From: Orobanche coerulescens | Taxonomy: Eukaryota; Streptophyta; Magnoliopsida; Lamiales; Orobanchaceae | Reading direction: 5' to 3' | Length of the DNA: 64,000 nucleotides | Assembly: GCA_033398695.1 (NCBI GenBank) | Contig: CM065801.1 | Coordinates: forward strand, 2,976,001 to 3,040,000 | Shown here: in pieces, positions 49,345 through 61,146 of the stretch | Numbering within the stretch: the stretch's first letter is position 1 | Layout of the letters: each line of letters begins with the position of its first letter | The notes under the pieces: generated by a model | The model's input: only the letters and a program-made list of their open reading frames with translations | Databases searched by the model: none | Told to the model about the DNA's origin: nothing | Program-made: the position numbers and the translations under genes

Positions 49345-52300
49345 TTCTGGTACACCGCATTCATTCATTTTCGAATCATGTTGTAATAGACTTATTTTGG
49401 GATAGTCCTATTGCTTGTGGACCTCATACCATCGGTCTACCTGGCGATGGAAGAATTTTCGGAATCATACCGAAGTAAGCTTAGTGACCGCGATTGATTG
49501 ATGGACCTAATCGTGGTGAATTTTATCTTAGGACGATGTAATTTTCGGTGTTAGTTGGGTTGATCGTTTTGATACTATCCTTTATGTTTGTTAGCGTTTG
49601 GTCGCTATCTTTCCGTCGTTGGTTGTCGAATGTGTACTTCAGGGGAGTAATCCCCGTTGTTCCAGTAGAATTATTATTAGGGCGGAAGCAGAGAGATTCC
49701 GCAATCGATCTATTCAATCATTCATTATATCATTTTCATCGATTGGCCTTTCTAAGGCAATCGAGTCATTCAATCATTCATTGTTTCATTTTCATCGATT
49801 GGCTTTTCTAAAACAATCGAGTCATTCAATCATTCATTGTATCATTTCCATCGATTGGCCTCTCTAAGGCACTCGAGTTATTCAAACATTCATTGTATCA
49901 TCTTCATCGATTGGCCTTTCCAAGGCAATCGAGTTGTTCAATCATTATTGGTATCTCTTTTTATCGATTGACCATTCTAGGGCAATCGAAATGTTCAATC
50001 GTTCATGGTATCATTGTCATCGATTGACGATGTATTTCCAGACGAGTTATCTAGTTGCCTCCACATAGAGTAGGGGAATTCAGGAGTGAGTTGGAGCCGG
50101 TACGTCCCCTTTATCGAAGGCACCGTATCGGATGACCCCGACCAGAATGCAGGAGTTGAAGATTCAATTTGAGGAATAGTTCGAGAAAGGTTATCTCCGA
50201 CCGATTGCGTCCCCGTGAGGAGCACCAGTGTGATCTGTCAAGGAGAAGGATGGCTCGTCTCGTGTGTGTATTAATTACCAGGAGTTGATCAGGGTGATGA
50301 TTAAGAGTAGTATCCCTTACCCCGTATTGATGATCTTTTAGATCAACTTCGAGAGCCTCGGTATTTTCCGGGATCGACTTAAGATCTGGATATCACCGAT
50401 TCTGGATTCGAGAGTCGGATATCGCGAGGACAATGCTTCAACACGCTATGGTCATTATGGGTTCGTAGTTATGTCGTTCGGGCTAACTAATGCACTGCGT
50501 TATTCATGGAGTTAATGAATCGGGTTTTCATCGACTTTTGGATCGGTTTGTTGTTGTCTTCATCGACGACATGTGGATTTATTCTCGTAGCCGAGAGGAA
50601 CACGAGGTTCATCTTCATCGGGTTCTCGACGTGATGAGACGAGAGCAACTTTATGGAAAGTTTTCCAAGTGTGAGTTCGAGGTCCGAAATGACTTTCTCG
50701 GGCATGTAATTTCATCCGACAGAGTTCGTGTCGACCCTCGAAGACGGAGGTCATCCGAGATTGGCAACCTCCGAAAGATGTTAAGTAAATCCAAGTTTCC
50801 TCGGATTAGTTGATTAATTATTCAACCCACGACCGTAGCTAGCAACCGTGGTTTTCGCGTTGGAAATTTGGCGTCATTACCTTTATGGCGTCACCTGTCG
50901 CTTATTCACCAATCACAAGAGATGAAGTATATATTAAATCACAAGGATTTAAATATGTGACGAGGCGGTGGTTGGAACTAATCAAAGATTATGATATCGA
51001 GGTCCTTTGCCACCCGGGCAAGGCGAATGTTGTCGCCGACGCCTTGAGTCGTAAGTCCGTTCTAGAGCAGATGCTTGCTCGTTTAACAGTTCAGAAGGAA
51101 CTTCAGCAGGAATTCCTTAGACCCAAGATCGAGGTCCGGCTTCAGCGAGTTCAGGAACAGCTTGTATGTTAGAGATTTCATCATCTCTTGAGAAGGAAAT
51201 CAGGGAGAATCAGGGTTCAGATTCATTTTGTTAATCATCCGCGAGGATGTGGTACAGGGGAAAGCCCCTGGATTTGTGGTCCACGAAGATGGACTCTTGA
51301 GATTTGAGAATCGGTTGTGCGTACCGGTGAATGATGAGTTGAAAAAAACTCGATCTTGAGAGAAGCTCATGCTACCCCATATCCGGTTCATCCTGGGTCT
51401 AGTAAGATGTACAAGAACTTGAAACAAAATTACTGGTGGAGTAATATGAAGCGAGAAGTCGCGGAATTTGTTTCGAGATGTTTAGCCTATCAGCAAGTCA
51501 TTATGGAACATCAGCGACCGACGAGTATGCTGATACCGCTCCCTATTCCAGAATGGAAGTGGGAAGACATTTCTATGGAATTCATCACGAGTTGCCGACG
51601 AGTCGTCGTGGCATGAATACGATCTGAGCGATCGCGGACTACTTTACTAATTAGCTCATTTCCTTGAAATCAAGAATATGTGGGGTCCTGAGAGACTGGC
51701 CAGTTGTTCATCAAGGAAATAATGAGACTGCACGGTACCCCTAACAGTATCGTTTCTGATCGTGACGGACTATTCGTGTCCCATTTTGGAAATCAGTTCA
51801 TCGTGCTATGGGAACTCAGCTGAATCTCATTACCGTTTTTTCATCCTCAGTCCGACGGACAATCAGAGAGGACCTTTCAGACATTTGAGGACATGTTGAG
51901 GGCATGCGTCCTCGATTAGTAGAGGATTGGGAAGCCCAATTACTGTTGTTTGTGTCCACGTACAGTTTAGTTAGCATGCTGCGATGAAGGTAGCACCTTA
52001 CGAGGCCTGATACGGTCGTCGTTGTCAATCTCCCTTGTGTTGGGACGGCCCATCAGAATCAATCAGCACCGAGCCCGATATGCTTATTAGCCGCCCGTGA
52101 GAAGGTAGCTTTGATCAGGAGACGCGTCATTACCGCTCAGTCGGCGTAAATCATATGCAGGTAATCGTCATCGACCACTAGAGTTCGAGACGGGTGATCC
52201 CGTTTTGGTCAAGGTATCCCCGAGTCGAGGTATTCTCCGTTTCGGAAAACGGGGGAGGTTGAGTTCGAGATTCATTGGACCGTGTGAGATTTTGAATCGA

Positions 52301-52580
52301 GTAAGCGAGTTAACTTATCGATTGGCCCTATCTCTGTTGTTGGGCCGAATTCATAATGTGTTTCACGTCTCGCACATACTTCAGTTCGACGGAATCGAGA
52401 TCGCAGATGATCATTCGTATGAGAAGAGCCCCATACGAGTGTTGGAGCGGCAAATCAAACAGTTGAGGAATAAGGCGATTCCTTTGGTTAAGTTTCAGTG
52501 GTCTAGACACGGAGTCGAATAGGCCACTTGGGAAACCGAGGAGAGTATGCGGGGGAGTTATCCCGAGTTGTTTGACCCTT
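49343..52580 (+). pseudogene. pol remnant: protease, reverse transcriptase, RNase H, integrase, C-terminal domain
   Basis: Protease active site DSGTPHSFIFESC starts at 49343, shifted one frame from gag. Reverse transcriptase is visible as KDGSSRVCINYQELIRV-type text near 50240-50300 and [17 protein letters not shown] near 50440-50490. Its catalytic FVVVFIDD follows near 50540, then [20 protein letters not shown] and GKFSKCEFE. RNase H ends at CHPGKANVVADALSRKS (about 51010-51058). Integrase has the zinc-binding region (HATPYPVHPGSSKMYKNLKQ, with CLAYQ in place of CxxC), WKWEDISMEF, IVSDRDGLFVSHFG and PQSDGQSERTFQT. The C-terminus (52205-52580) has FIGPCEILNRV and HNVFHVS, and a TAG in the chromodomain-like end. 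Many frameshifts and stops make it dead. Confidence 0.85.
49720..50030. repeat. Short tandem repeat inside pol
   Basis: Five to six copies of a ~50-bp unit reading CATTTTCATCGATTGGCCTT TCTAAGGCAATCGAGT(C/T)(A/G)TTCAATCATTCATTGTATC lie between the protease and reverse transcriptase regions. It is non-coding and adds length where normal pol would continue, another sign of decay. Confidence 0.8.
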
Positions 52581-52604
52581 AGTTTCGGGGACGAAACTCT
52601 TTTT

Positions 52605-52616
52605 AAGGGGGGAGTA
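52605..52616 (+). other. Polypurine tract
   Basis: AAGGGGGGAG plus TA directly before TGTAATACCC of the 3' LTR, where plus-strand DNA synthesis would be primed. Confidence 0.85.
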
Positions 52617-52968
52617 TGTAATACCCGGCTATAATTCATTCTGTACCACTCAGTAATTATCAGTCTGTAATTATCACTCAGTAATTTTCACTCATTAATA
52701 ATCACTCATCATTCATGAATCACTCTTTTGCGTTCAATGTTGGCATGTTGTAATCGTATATCAGTTACCGATTGTCATTTTATCTCCGTTTTTAGATCGA
52801 GACGGGAGTATGATCATTTTCATTGTGATTGATAGCCTTGTACTGGGAGTATCATCTTTGGATCGTGTTAGACTTGTTCACTTCCACATTCGTATGATAT
52901 GTCGGATCATTCATCAGTCGTAGCGAGGAATCGGAATTGTCGGTTGTTTCACCTTGGCCAGCATCGAG

Positions 52969-53533
52969 TTACGGCCGTAAGGTTCTGGGCTACGGCCGTA
53001 AGTCAGCGGGTACGGCCGTAAGGCTGGCCGGTTACGGCCGTAAGTGATCCAGCAGGCTACCCAGGCATTTTGGCCGAAGGTGAGTTACGGCCGTAAGCAA
53101 GATGAGATACGGCCGTAAGTGGTGTTCGTATATTTCGGGTGTTGTCGACCAAGGGTGACTTACGGCCGTAAGGGTTGCGGCATACGGCCGTAAGTCGAGG
53201 CAGGTACGGCCGTAAGACTTGGCCGGATACGGCCGTACGTTGCAGGAAGGATGTGGCCATGTTTGACGATGGCGGTTTACGGCCGTAAGGTGGTCAGGAT
53301 ACGGCCGTATCGTCCGAGTTTCGGCCGTAAGGTGTGCGGTACGGCCGTAAGGCCGTCAGCGGTGTTTTTGACGAAGGCGGGTTACGCCGTAACTCGAGGC
53401 GATTCTGGCCGTAAGTCTGTCGGCAGGCTTTCGGACGAAGCCGAGTTACGGCCGTATGAGTTGGCCGGTTACGGCCGTAAGGCCGTTGACTTGGAAAGTT
53501 ACGGCCGTAAGAGGGCCGAGTTACGGCCGTAAC
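52969..53533. repeat. CGGCCG palindrome array in the 3' LTR
   Basis: Seventeen exact ACGGCCGT copies in about 565 bp plus three near copies (TCGGCCGT, TACGCCGTAA, TCTGGCCGTAA). The best is CTTACGGCCGTAAG at 53159-53172. Spacing varies from about 10 to 60 bp and spacers are unrelated. The array stops about 10 bp before TATTTATA. Confidence 0.95.
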
Positions 53534-53542
53534 TTCCGGCAG

Positions 53543-53550
53543 TATTTATA
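53543..53550 (+). promoter_or_regulatory. TATA-like box of the 3' LTR
   Basis: TATTTATA in the same position relative to the array as at 46394. If active it could drive transcription rightward towards the importin-alpha gene, 3.5 kb away. Confidence 0.55.
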
Positions 53551-55184
53551 GTTTGGCCGGGACACTTTTTCCTCATTTTCTTCATTTTCACTTTCTTCTT
53601 CCTTTTTGTCCGAGAGAGAGCTTGGGGAATGGGATTCTTCCTTCATCAACACTTGTGTACTTGAGTTTCTTCATTTCCATTCGATCATATAACTCGGATA
53701 CTCGTTTTAACTCGTGTTCTTCGGATCGAAGTGGTTGGATCTTCTAGAGGTAATTTCTTCAACATCTTGGATTTCGATTTTGTGTTGAGATATGATGTTT
53801 TGGACGTTATAATCATGTTATATGAAGGGATATGTGTATGATTATGAGTTTGTATAAGGATTCATTGGATTATTGAGGGATTATTCAAGAACACTTTGAA
53901 TATCGAGTTGGATTTGGAGATTTTCGACTAATTGTTGTTATAATCACGTTTTTGGATATTCGTTGTGGATAATTAATCGTATTGAAGATGTTTTGTTGGT
54001 TTGAAACACTTCTTGGGGGATTTGGTATTGGTATATTGAGGTTTGATTGTAAACAATCGGAGTTTGGACGCAACGTGTTTGATTTAATGCCTCTATGGAC
54101 TTGGTTTAGTCGTATCGACGTGTTGAGTTCGTTATATTCATGTTTGTACGTATATTAATCGGATTGTTGGTTATTGAATTGTTCAAGGTTGTTCGAGCGA
54201 CCGATATCTCAATTAGGACATTGTTCGTGGAAGGATAATTGTCACCGATGTTGAGTAAGTTAATTCTTACTCGGTTAAAAGGATATTCATACCTTTGTTG
54301 TTGATCATTCATAATCATAACTCATTCATCATTGTATTAATCATATTAAAACTTGTTATTGTCAATTAATCACTTGATCATAAGGAACAGCGGTTCCAAT
54401 CTTTTCGTTGAGCTATCATTCATTTCATTATTACTCTCATCTCGGTGAGTCATTCTTGGCCTTGTCTAATTATTATTCATTGACATTCATTATGGTCATT
54501 CTCGTTCATATGACCTTAGGTTCATATTGCGTGGCGGTGTGTGGTTGTGGAATTTTTAGTCGGGCACACGATGGTTATTGTATTGGGTTCACCGATACAT
54601 TAGACCGTGCACACGGGTCATATTGTCTCGTGAGACTAATTAGGTACACGGACGGATGTTGTACACTTGCACAGAACATTACGAGCGTACTATGATACTC
54701 CTCTTCAGCGTAATTCATAATTAAGAATATTTCATAACTTCAGTTAATTCATAATTGTGTATTTTCAACCCTTGAGGATTGTTGTTCTATTTAACTGACC
54801 CCGTTTGGGGATTTTGTTTTTCAGGCCGTGGCAAGGCAAACGCACGGGAATAGCAGGTTGATGTCGAGGAGTCCCAGTGATACTAGTAGGGGGCCCCGAT
54901 CTTTCAGTTATTCATGTTATTGTCCTTTATTTTCCGCTGCAGACTTTCATTTGAATACTCCGTTTCATTCAGTGTTGTGTATTTTATCTTCATATAAAAT
55001 ACACTAGTATTCGGTATTATCCTGGTGTGTTGTAACTAAACTCCTCATCGGAGTAATTATTGTTGTAATGTAGTTCGGTACTACATTTATCTTGTGTAAT
55101 TCATTCATTTTCATCCGCCTGGTGGGTCCCAGTCGGGGGTCCACGGCACTGTAATATCCGTCTAGTTTGGGGTGTTACACATAT

Positions 55185-55663
55185 GTTGCTTAACTATGAT
55201 ATTCAATGGACGATTTTTTATTTTAAACGTCTATTTAACTTTTTTTGGATGAGACTCGCGCGTCACGCTCGACGACTCTGCGCGGAAGCTTCCAGCCGTC
55301 TGTCGATCGCTGATGCACGTAGTGATGCACAGTGCTTGGTAGTTGACAATCTCTACTTATTCGATCATAAGATTCATAACTTTTTCGTCTGAACTCGAAA
55401 CGACTCGTCGTTTGGACCATTGGAAAGCTAACTCAATTCTCTACAATACCGTTAATTTTCAGAATTGTTGAACTTCTAAAAAATCCTTGGTGATTTCTCA
55501 AAGTCGATCCTTGTGCACGGCACCTCCCAGAAAATGTTCAATCATATATCCTTAAATGGTCCAAGACCACAAATACATCTTCGATACATCGAAGTAAATT
55601 CACAAGTCTCATAGTTAGTCGGGATAATTTCTCTAAGTTGAATAATTTATCGGAGAATACAAC
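55185..55663. other. Short spacer between the gypsy element and the hAT remnant
   Basis: No gene or repeat recognised. The short frames here are not supported. Confidence 0.4.
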
Positions 55664-55671
55664 GTTGGCCA

Positions 55672-56408
55672 CAAGGCCGGACCTGAGCATCGGCCCAAGA
55701 AGCCCAGGCCTAGGGCCCAGAAATTTTGGGGCCCATTTTTTTTTTTTTTTTTTTATTTTTTATTTTTACTATTAATACTAATCTTATGCAAAAATGCAAA
55801 AAAAGAAAAGGAAACAATCTTAGAGTTGAATGTGGAAAAGTTGAAGAGTGAGTCATATGAGAGTTTGCTGAAGTCTTGCATAAATCTTGAGCAATATTTG
55901 AAGCACAATGGGAAAGCAGATATTATTGGAGATTATTTATACACAGGATTGTTATGCTTGCGGTCGAAGTTTTTAAATGAAAAGTCGAGAGCAATAGATG
56001 CATGTGTTATATAAAGAGGGTGAATTGCTTCCCAAAGGCTTATATTTAGTACAAGATCTTGTTGACCATACCAGTTACGGTTGCATCCGCTGAAAGATCT
56101 TTCTCGAAGTTGAAGTTGTTTAAGACCTGTTTACGATCAACTATGTTGCAAGGTAGGTCGAATATATTGACTATGTTATCAATTGAAAGAAAACTGGTTG
56201 ATCAGTTAGATTACACAGATTTGATAAATACTTTTGCGTCTAAAACTGCTCGACATGTTGTATTTAGATAAGGTATGAAATTTTTTCTCTATTTCAACTA
56301 ATCATTATTGTATTTTCTATTATGTTTTTATATTTATTTTTTCTTGCTTCTTAAGGGCCCGATTTTTTCCTTTCGCCTAGGGCCTTGCAAAGCACAGGAC
56401 CGGCCCTG
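55672..56408 (+). mobile_element. Internally deleted hAT transposon, 737 bp, with perfect 8-bp target duplication
   Basis: Ends CAAGGCCGGACCTG and (reverse) CAGGGCCGGTCCTG are terminal inverted repeats with two mismatches. GTTGGCCA flanks both sides (55664-55671, 56409-56416). Inside is a fragment of the transposase C-terminus. The element is an internal deletion of a hAT of the zinc-finger/hAT-dimerisation type. Confidence 0.9.
55826..56271 (+). pseudogene. hAT transposase fragment (C-terminal dimerisation region)
   Basis: Frame 55826-56014 encodes KLKSESYESLLKSCINLEQY and further text. After a stop and shift, 56059-56271 reads ILLTIPVTVASAERSFSKLK then RSTMLQGRSNILTMLSIER, the hallmark of the hAT C-terminal dimerisation domain. 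The catalytic RNase H-like domain is mostly missing. Confidence 0.8.
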
Positions 56409-56416
56409 GTTGGCCA

Positions 56417-57064
56417 TGCCACATTCTTACAATAATTATTTGATGATATTAGAAAATACCACCCGACATCTTACTTTCGTCTACTCAATATCACATCCAT
56501 TATCGATTCGCATACCAATTTTCCAGCAGGGTCAACAACAAAATATTATTCTAAAATTCAGAATATAACAAAATATAAATATTGAAATGAATTACATTCA
56601 TTCTACTAAAATAAACGTCACATTCGTTGTTTGTTTTTTCTCGATTTTTTCTATGCAAACTGAACCCGACCGAAAAAAATTTAATTTTTAAAACTGGAAA
56701 ATCAAAAATTATTTCGGCCATTTTTGATTTTTCGACACCCCCCGTTCCAACGTCATTCTCCTCGTTCTAAATTTCAAACTAGTGGCATACCCGTTAATAA
56801 CCAGAAAACAGACCCTAGTTACGTATCATGACGATGGTTATACCGCTGTGATGATTATCGTCCCGGTTCTGCATTCCCGGAAAAACAATCATCTATTTTA
56901 TTTTTCATCTCACTATTAATATAAGAAAAACGAAAAAGATCTTCTTTTTTTTCTTGCGAAAAAAAAACAAGAGATCGCCGCAAGAAAGAAACAGGCAATT
57001 ATCTAGTGTTATCTACTTTATTTTCAGATTTCACTTTTTTTTTAGTTCTGAGATCGCCGCAAGG
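56417..57064. other. Upstream region and 5' leader of the importin-alpha gene
   Basis: No other gene. A 14-bp word GAGATCGCCGCAAG occurs at 56971-56984 and again at 57050-57063, directly before the importin-alpha ATG. The interval holds TTTTCAG at 57021-57027, so an untranslated-leader intron is possible but unproven. Confidence 0.4.
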
Positions 57065-60000
57065 ATGTCATTGAGGCCTAGGGCGAGAACGGAGGAACGC
57101 CGGAGCCGGTACAAGGTGGCGGTGGACGCGGAGGAGGGGCGGCGACGGAGGGAAGACGACATGGTAGAGATCCGGAAGAATAGAAGAGAGGAGAGTTTGC
57201 TGAAGAAGCGTCGCGAGGGGCTTCAAGGTCAGCAATTCCAACCTACAGTCAACGCTCCGCCGCCCGCGAAGAAGGTAATGCTGATTGGATATGTATAGCA
57301 GGCTGTTCTTCTCTTTCTCTCTCTTTTTTTTCGGCCTTGGTTTAATTAATTTATGGTTTGGATCTGATCGGGTTGGATTGATAACTCTAATACTTGGTTG
57401 ATGAATCTGCTGCTCTCAGCAGTCCATTATTGTTAAGTTCGGTGTTCTGTCCCGAGTTTGTTTGATACTATTAGATATATTATTATGTCCTGAATATTGA
57501 CTAAGTTTTTAGTTGAATTAAGTTATATTGAATATTAAGTTGTGTTTGGATGAAAGTTCTGCCCTACCTAAGTTTCTATCATCTAACTGCATGCGCAGAA
57601 TGCTTGAGGCTTGTATTTAAACGTGTGCCTTTGTATGTGCTTTACTTTTTTTCAGTTAGAAAATCTTCAAGCAATGGTTGCTGGCATATGGTCGAATGAT
57701 GGTGTGCTGCAACTTGAGGCGACAACTCAGTTCCGTAAATTTCTTTCTATAGGTAAATATGTATTATTATTATTTTTTAAAATTATCTGATTTGGATTCA
57801 TTCTGTTTACTTTTTGTTTGAGAATTTTCTTTATCGTTTAAGTTGATTTGTTGTTTATGATCATGATGTCCCAAAGAGCGAAATCCACCAATTGAGGAGG
57901 TGATACAGTCAGGAGTAGTCCCTCGCTTTGTGGAGTTTCTTGCACGAGATGATTACCCACAGCTTCAGGTGAAAATTTATGGCTAATTCGTTTTTTTTTT
58001 TTTTTTTTTTGGGTATCTTCTGGTCATATAATGGCATTCTTCCATTTCTAGTTTGAGGCAGCTTGGGCTCTCACAAATGTTGCTTCTGGAACATCCGACA
58101 ACACCAGGGTTGTGATTGATCATGGTGCTGTTCCAATATTCGTGAGGCTTCTTAGTTCTCCAAATGAAGATGTTCGGGAGCAGGTATATATATTGCAAAT
58201 GTAACTTTATGCACCAATTGGTAGTTGGCGCCTGCCCAGCTTATACTAAAGTAATACCGATAAACACTAACTTCCTTTAATTTCACTGGGTTTTTTTATG
58301 ATTGTTTGACAATGTTTTGTAGGCAGTTTGGGCGTTGGGAAATGTTACTGGTGACTCCCCGAAATGTCGTGATCTGGTCCTTGGCTATGGAGCTTTAATG
58401 CCATTATTAGCCCTATTTGATTTTCAAGTAAAGCTATCCATGTTGCGAAATGCTACATGGACTCTGTCGAATTTTTGTCGGGGAAAGCCACAACCTGAGT
58501 TTGAGCAGGTTTGTGCTGTAGCTATGTTGCAGTTTGCTGACATCATTCTGTAACTTGAATCACATGTGATAAACCTTGACCAGGTCAAACTCGCCCTCCC
58601 TGCTCTTAATCTTCTTTTACGTTCAAGTGATGACGAAGTCGTTACAGATGCATGCTGGGCACTTTCATATCTATCTGACGGAGTTAATGAAAAAATCCAA
58701 GCTGTGATTGACGCTGGTGTATGCCCTCGTCTGGTTGAGCTCTTACAGTATGTTTCTAAAATCATACTTATGTGGTTGTGACTCCTTTGATCATAATTGG
58801 TTTGATAATTTTGTTGACCTATTTGCGTCAGACATCCCTCACCATCTGTTTTGATTCCTGCCCTGCGTACGGTTGGTAATATTGCTACTGGTGATGATGT
58901 CCAGACTCAGGTAATGTGGTTGGATCTCTCATACTTCCATCAACCATAAACTGGTTCACTTCTCGTTAAAATTTCAATATTTGATATGTTAGTATCTGAG
59001 AATACTCATGAGAGTTGCCTTTTAATCATGTTCAACTTTATTTCATAAAAGGACATGATGTATTAGTGAGAAAATGGAATCAAATTCCTCAGCATGGTGT
59101 AATAAAGTTATCAGTTGATAACTGTTTCCTCATCTTTATGAGCATCAAAACAATTGATTCTTATTTCGATCATATTGTTATTTCAGTTATATGTAGCTCT
59201 TGTTGGTTGTGGTTTTCTGATTGTACTGAGTATCAGCAGATGTACCATTTGTTGCGATTGTTTTTACTGCACTGGTTTGGTTTGTATATTGTTGTCTGCC
59301 AGCAGCAGCTAAAACCAAGTCTTCGGACATCCAAGCTTGCTTTCTAAACCTATTCATAAAGAAGAATTAAATGCTTTAATATCAATCACGTAATGTGATA
59401 TGACTATAGCAATTATCTCAATTCATCGCCGTCTCATGATATTTTCTATGTAACTGGAAAAACCTATGACGTTGGCGGTTTTGGAATTTCATTTCATTTT
59501 TCATTCGTATGAAGGTTGCGACAGGAAGGGCAACCGGCGTAAAATTTGCCACTTGGCTTATTGCATGAATTTGTAGTGTTCATTAATCTTAGACAATTAA
59601 TTGACACTGTAATCTTCATGTCACCGACCCCAATATAGTTGGAATTAAGGTACAATTGTTGTGATTGTTGAGTATTATGTGCTTCATGTTACAATTCAGG
59701 TGATATGGAGTTTACTTGGATGAAATATTTGTGCTTTCTTATAATTATAGCTTACATGTGTTGTCTTTTCCTGACAAATCATCTCATGATTTGGAATTGG
59801 GTATGAGGTTATTCATGTCCAGGGCTCATATTCTCTTACATATATTTACTTGCAACACGATTAGTTCTTAGTGTCGATATAGACTACACATTATCCTGAT
59901 TTGTTTTGTTTTAGTCAGTAGAGATTTAATGATCATATCCATTTTAGCGATTTACTGATCATCATGCATAATTGGTCTCTTCTCTGTGTAGGGGTGTGTC

Positions 60001-61146
60001 TTTATATGCTTTTGTAGCTTATATTGAATAAGTGAAGTTACACCTCTTAATGAGCATGTCTTGCCGTTACACCTCTTAATTAGCATGTCGTGCCGTCCTG
60101 TGGAATCGTGGATATTATTATCTTTATTATAAATACTTTTGTGTGTTTTGTGGTGGGATTTCATGTCACTTCCTTTCAAATCATTTCCAGGCTATCATTG
60201 ATTATAGGTCTCTTCCTTGCTTGTTCAACTTGTTGACACAAAATTACAAGAAAAGTATCAAGAAGGAAGCATGCTGGACTATCTCGAACATCACTGCCGG
60301 GAATAGGGATCAGATCCAGGTATGCAGATTGCGATGAATTACTTTCGTTTGGATATCCACGGTTATTAGTTCATGAACGATGCATCCCTAGAAGAAAGAA
60401 ACATTTTTTATTTCATCTCCAGCAGCAAATTATATTCTAATGTGTAGATTGCTTAAACAATGAGCTCTGCCTTTCTGGTCTTATTTTTTTTTTTTTGGTT
60501 TATTTCCCTTTGCTTTTTGAAAGTTTTAGAGAGATAATTGCTGGGACATATCATTTGACTGTGCAGGCTGTGATAGAGGCTGGTATTATTTCCCCTCTTG
60601 TCCTTCTGCTTCAGAATGCTGAATTCGAGATAAAGAAAGAGGCTGCCTGGGTTATTTCAAACGCCACTTCTGGTGGAACTAATGACCAGATCAAGTATAA
60701 TTTTCAACCACAGCTTTCCTAATTTTCGTAAATTACCACGGACGTAATTTCAAAATTAGTCTAACTTATTTGGCAGGTTCTTGGTTCACGAGGGATGTAT
60801 AAAGCCACTGTGTGATCTTCTAATTTGTCCCGACCCAAGGATCGTCACGGTCTGCTTGGAAGGTCTTCAGAACATTCTAAAGGTTGGAGAAGCTGAGAAG
60901 AATCAAGGTAACACTGGAGATGTGAATGTCTTTGCCCAAATGATTGATGATGCCGAAGGTCTAGAGAAGATCGAAAACCTTCAGAGTCATGATAACAACG
61001 AGATTTATGAGAAGGCAGTGAAGATTCTTGAAACGTATTGGTTGGATGAGGACGAGCGGCTGGTCTCTGGCGATGCTTCGCAATCTGGTCTCAGTTTGGG
61101 GGACGGTGGCCTTTCGGTTCCATCAGGAGGTTTTAAATTCGGTTGA
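57065..61146 (+). CDS. IMPA: Importin subunit alpha (nuclear import adaptor), 10 exons
   Basis: Exons: 57065-57274, 57656-57752, 57877-57968, 58052-58183, 58323-58508, 58584-58747, 58832-58910, 60191-60319, 60567-60694, 60777-61146. All GT-AG, phases consistent, 1587 bp, 528 aa, the normal length. The N-terminal importin-beta-binding domain is Arg/Lys-rich ([18 protein letters not shown], then [15 protein letters not shown]). About ten armadillo repeats follow, with the Trp/Asn residues that bind nuclear localisation signals: [79 protein letters not shown] and [13 protein letters not shown]. It ends with [19 protein letters not shown] and a Gly/Ser tail. It carries cargo with importin-beta through nuclear pores. 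Intron 7 is 1.28 kb. No lesion is seen, so the gene is probably functional. Confidence 0.97.

Larger units (their letters stand above)
45470..55179 (+). mobile_element. Complete but inactive Ty3/gypsy element with 2.56-kb LTRs (chromovirus, probably Tekay-like)
   Basis: 5' LTR 45470-48028, internal region 48029-52616, 3' LTR 52617-55179. CATAT flanks both sides (45465-45469, 55180-55184), a perfect 5-bp duplication. A primer-binding site for initiator tRNA-Met and a polypurine tract are in the right places. The order gag, protease, reverse transcriptase, RNase H, integrase puts it in Ty3/gypsy. The ending of pol (HNVFHVSHILQ..., NKAIPLVKFQWSRHGVE, ATWETEESMR, YPELF) resembles Tekay/Del chromoviruses. 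All of pol is broken. The two LTRs together (5.1 kb) exceed the internal region (4.6 kb). Confidence 0.92.
52617..55179 (+). repeat. 3' LTR of the gypsy element
   Basis: 2563 bp, TGTAATACCCGGC to GGGGTGTTACA, very similar to the 5' LTR outside the palindrome array. The frame at 53251-53532 is an artefact of the array. Confidence 0.95.

Noticed and set aside
53251..53532. 93-codon open frame in the 3' LTR
   Set aside because: The frame is produced by the ACGGCCGTAAG repeats (YGRK-type peptide) and is not conserved in the 5' LTR.
52969..53533. CRISPR-like array (short repeats with non-repeated spacers)
   Set aside because: The repeats are 8-14-bp palindromes with irregular spacing inside a plant LTR, the array is duplicated in the other LTR, and there are no cas genes. 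It is a eukaryotic LTR feature.
59015..59347. 110-codon frame inside importin-alpha intron 7
   Set aside because: It is within a 1.28-kb intron between two well-supported exons and has no domain.
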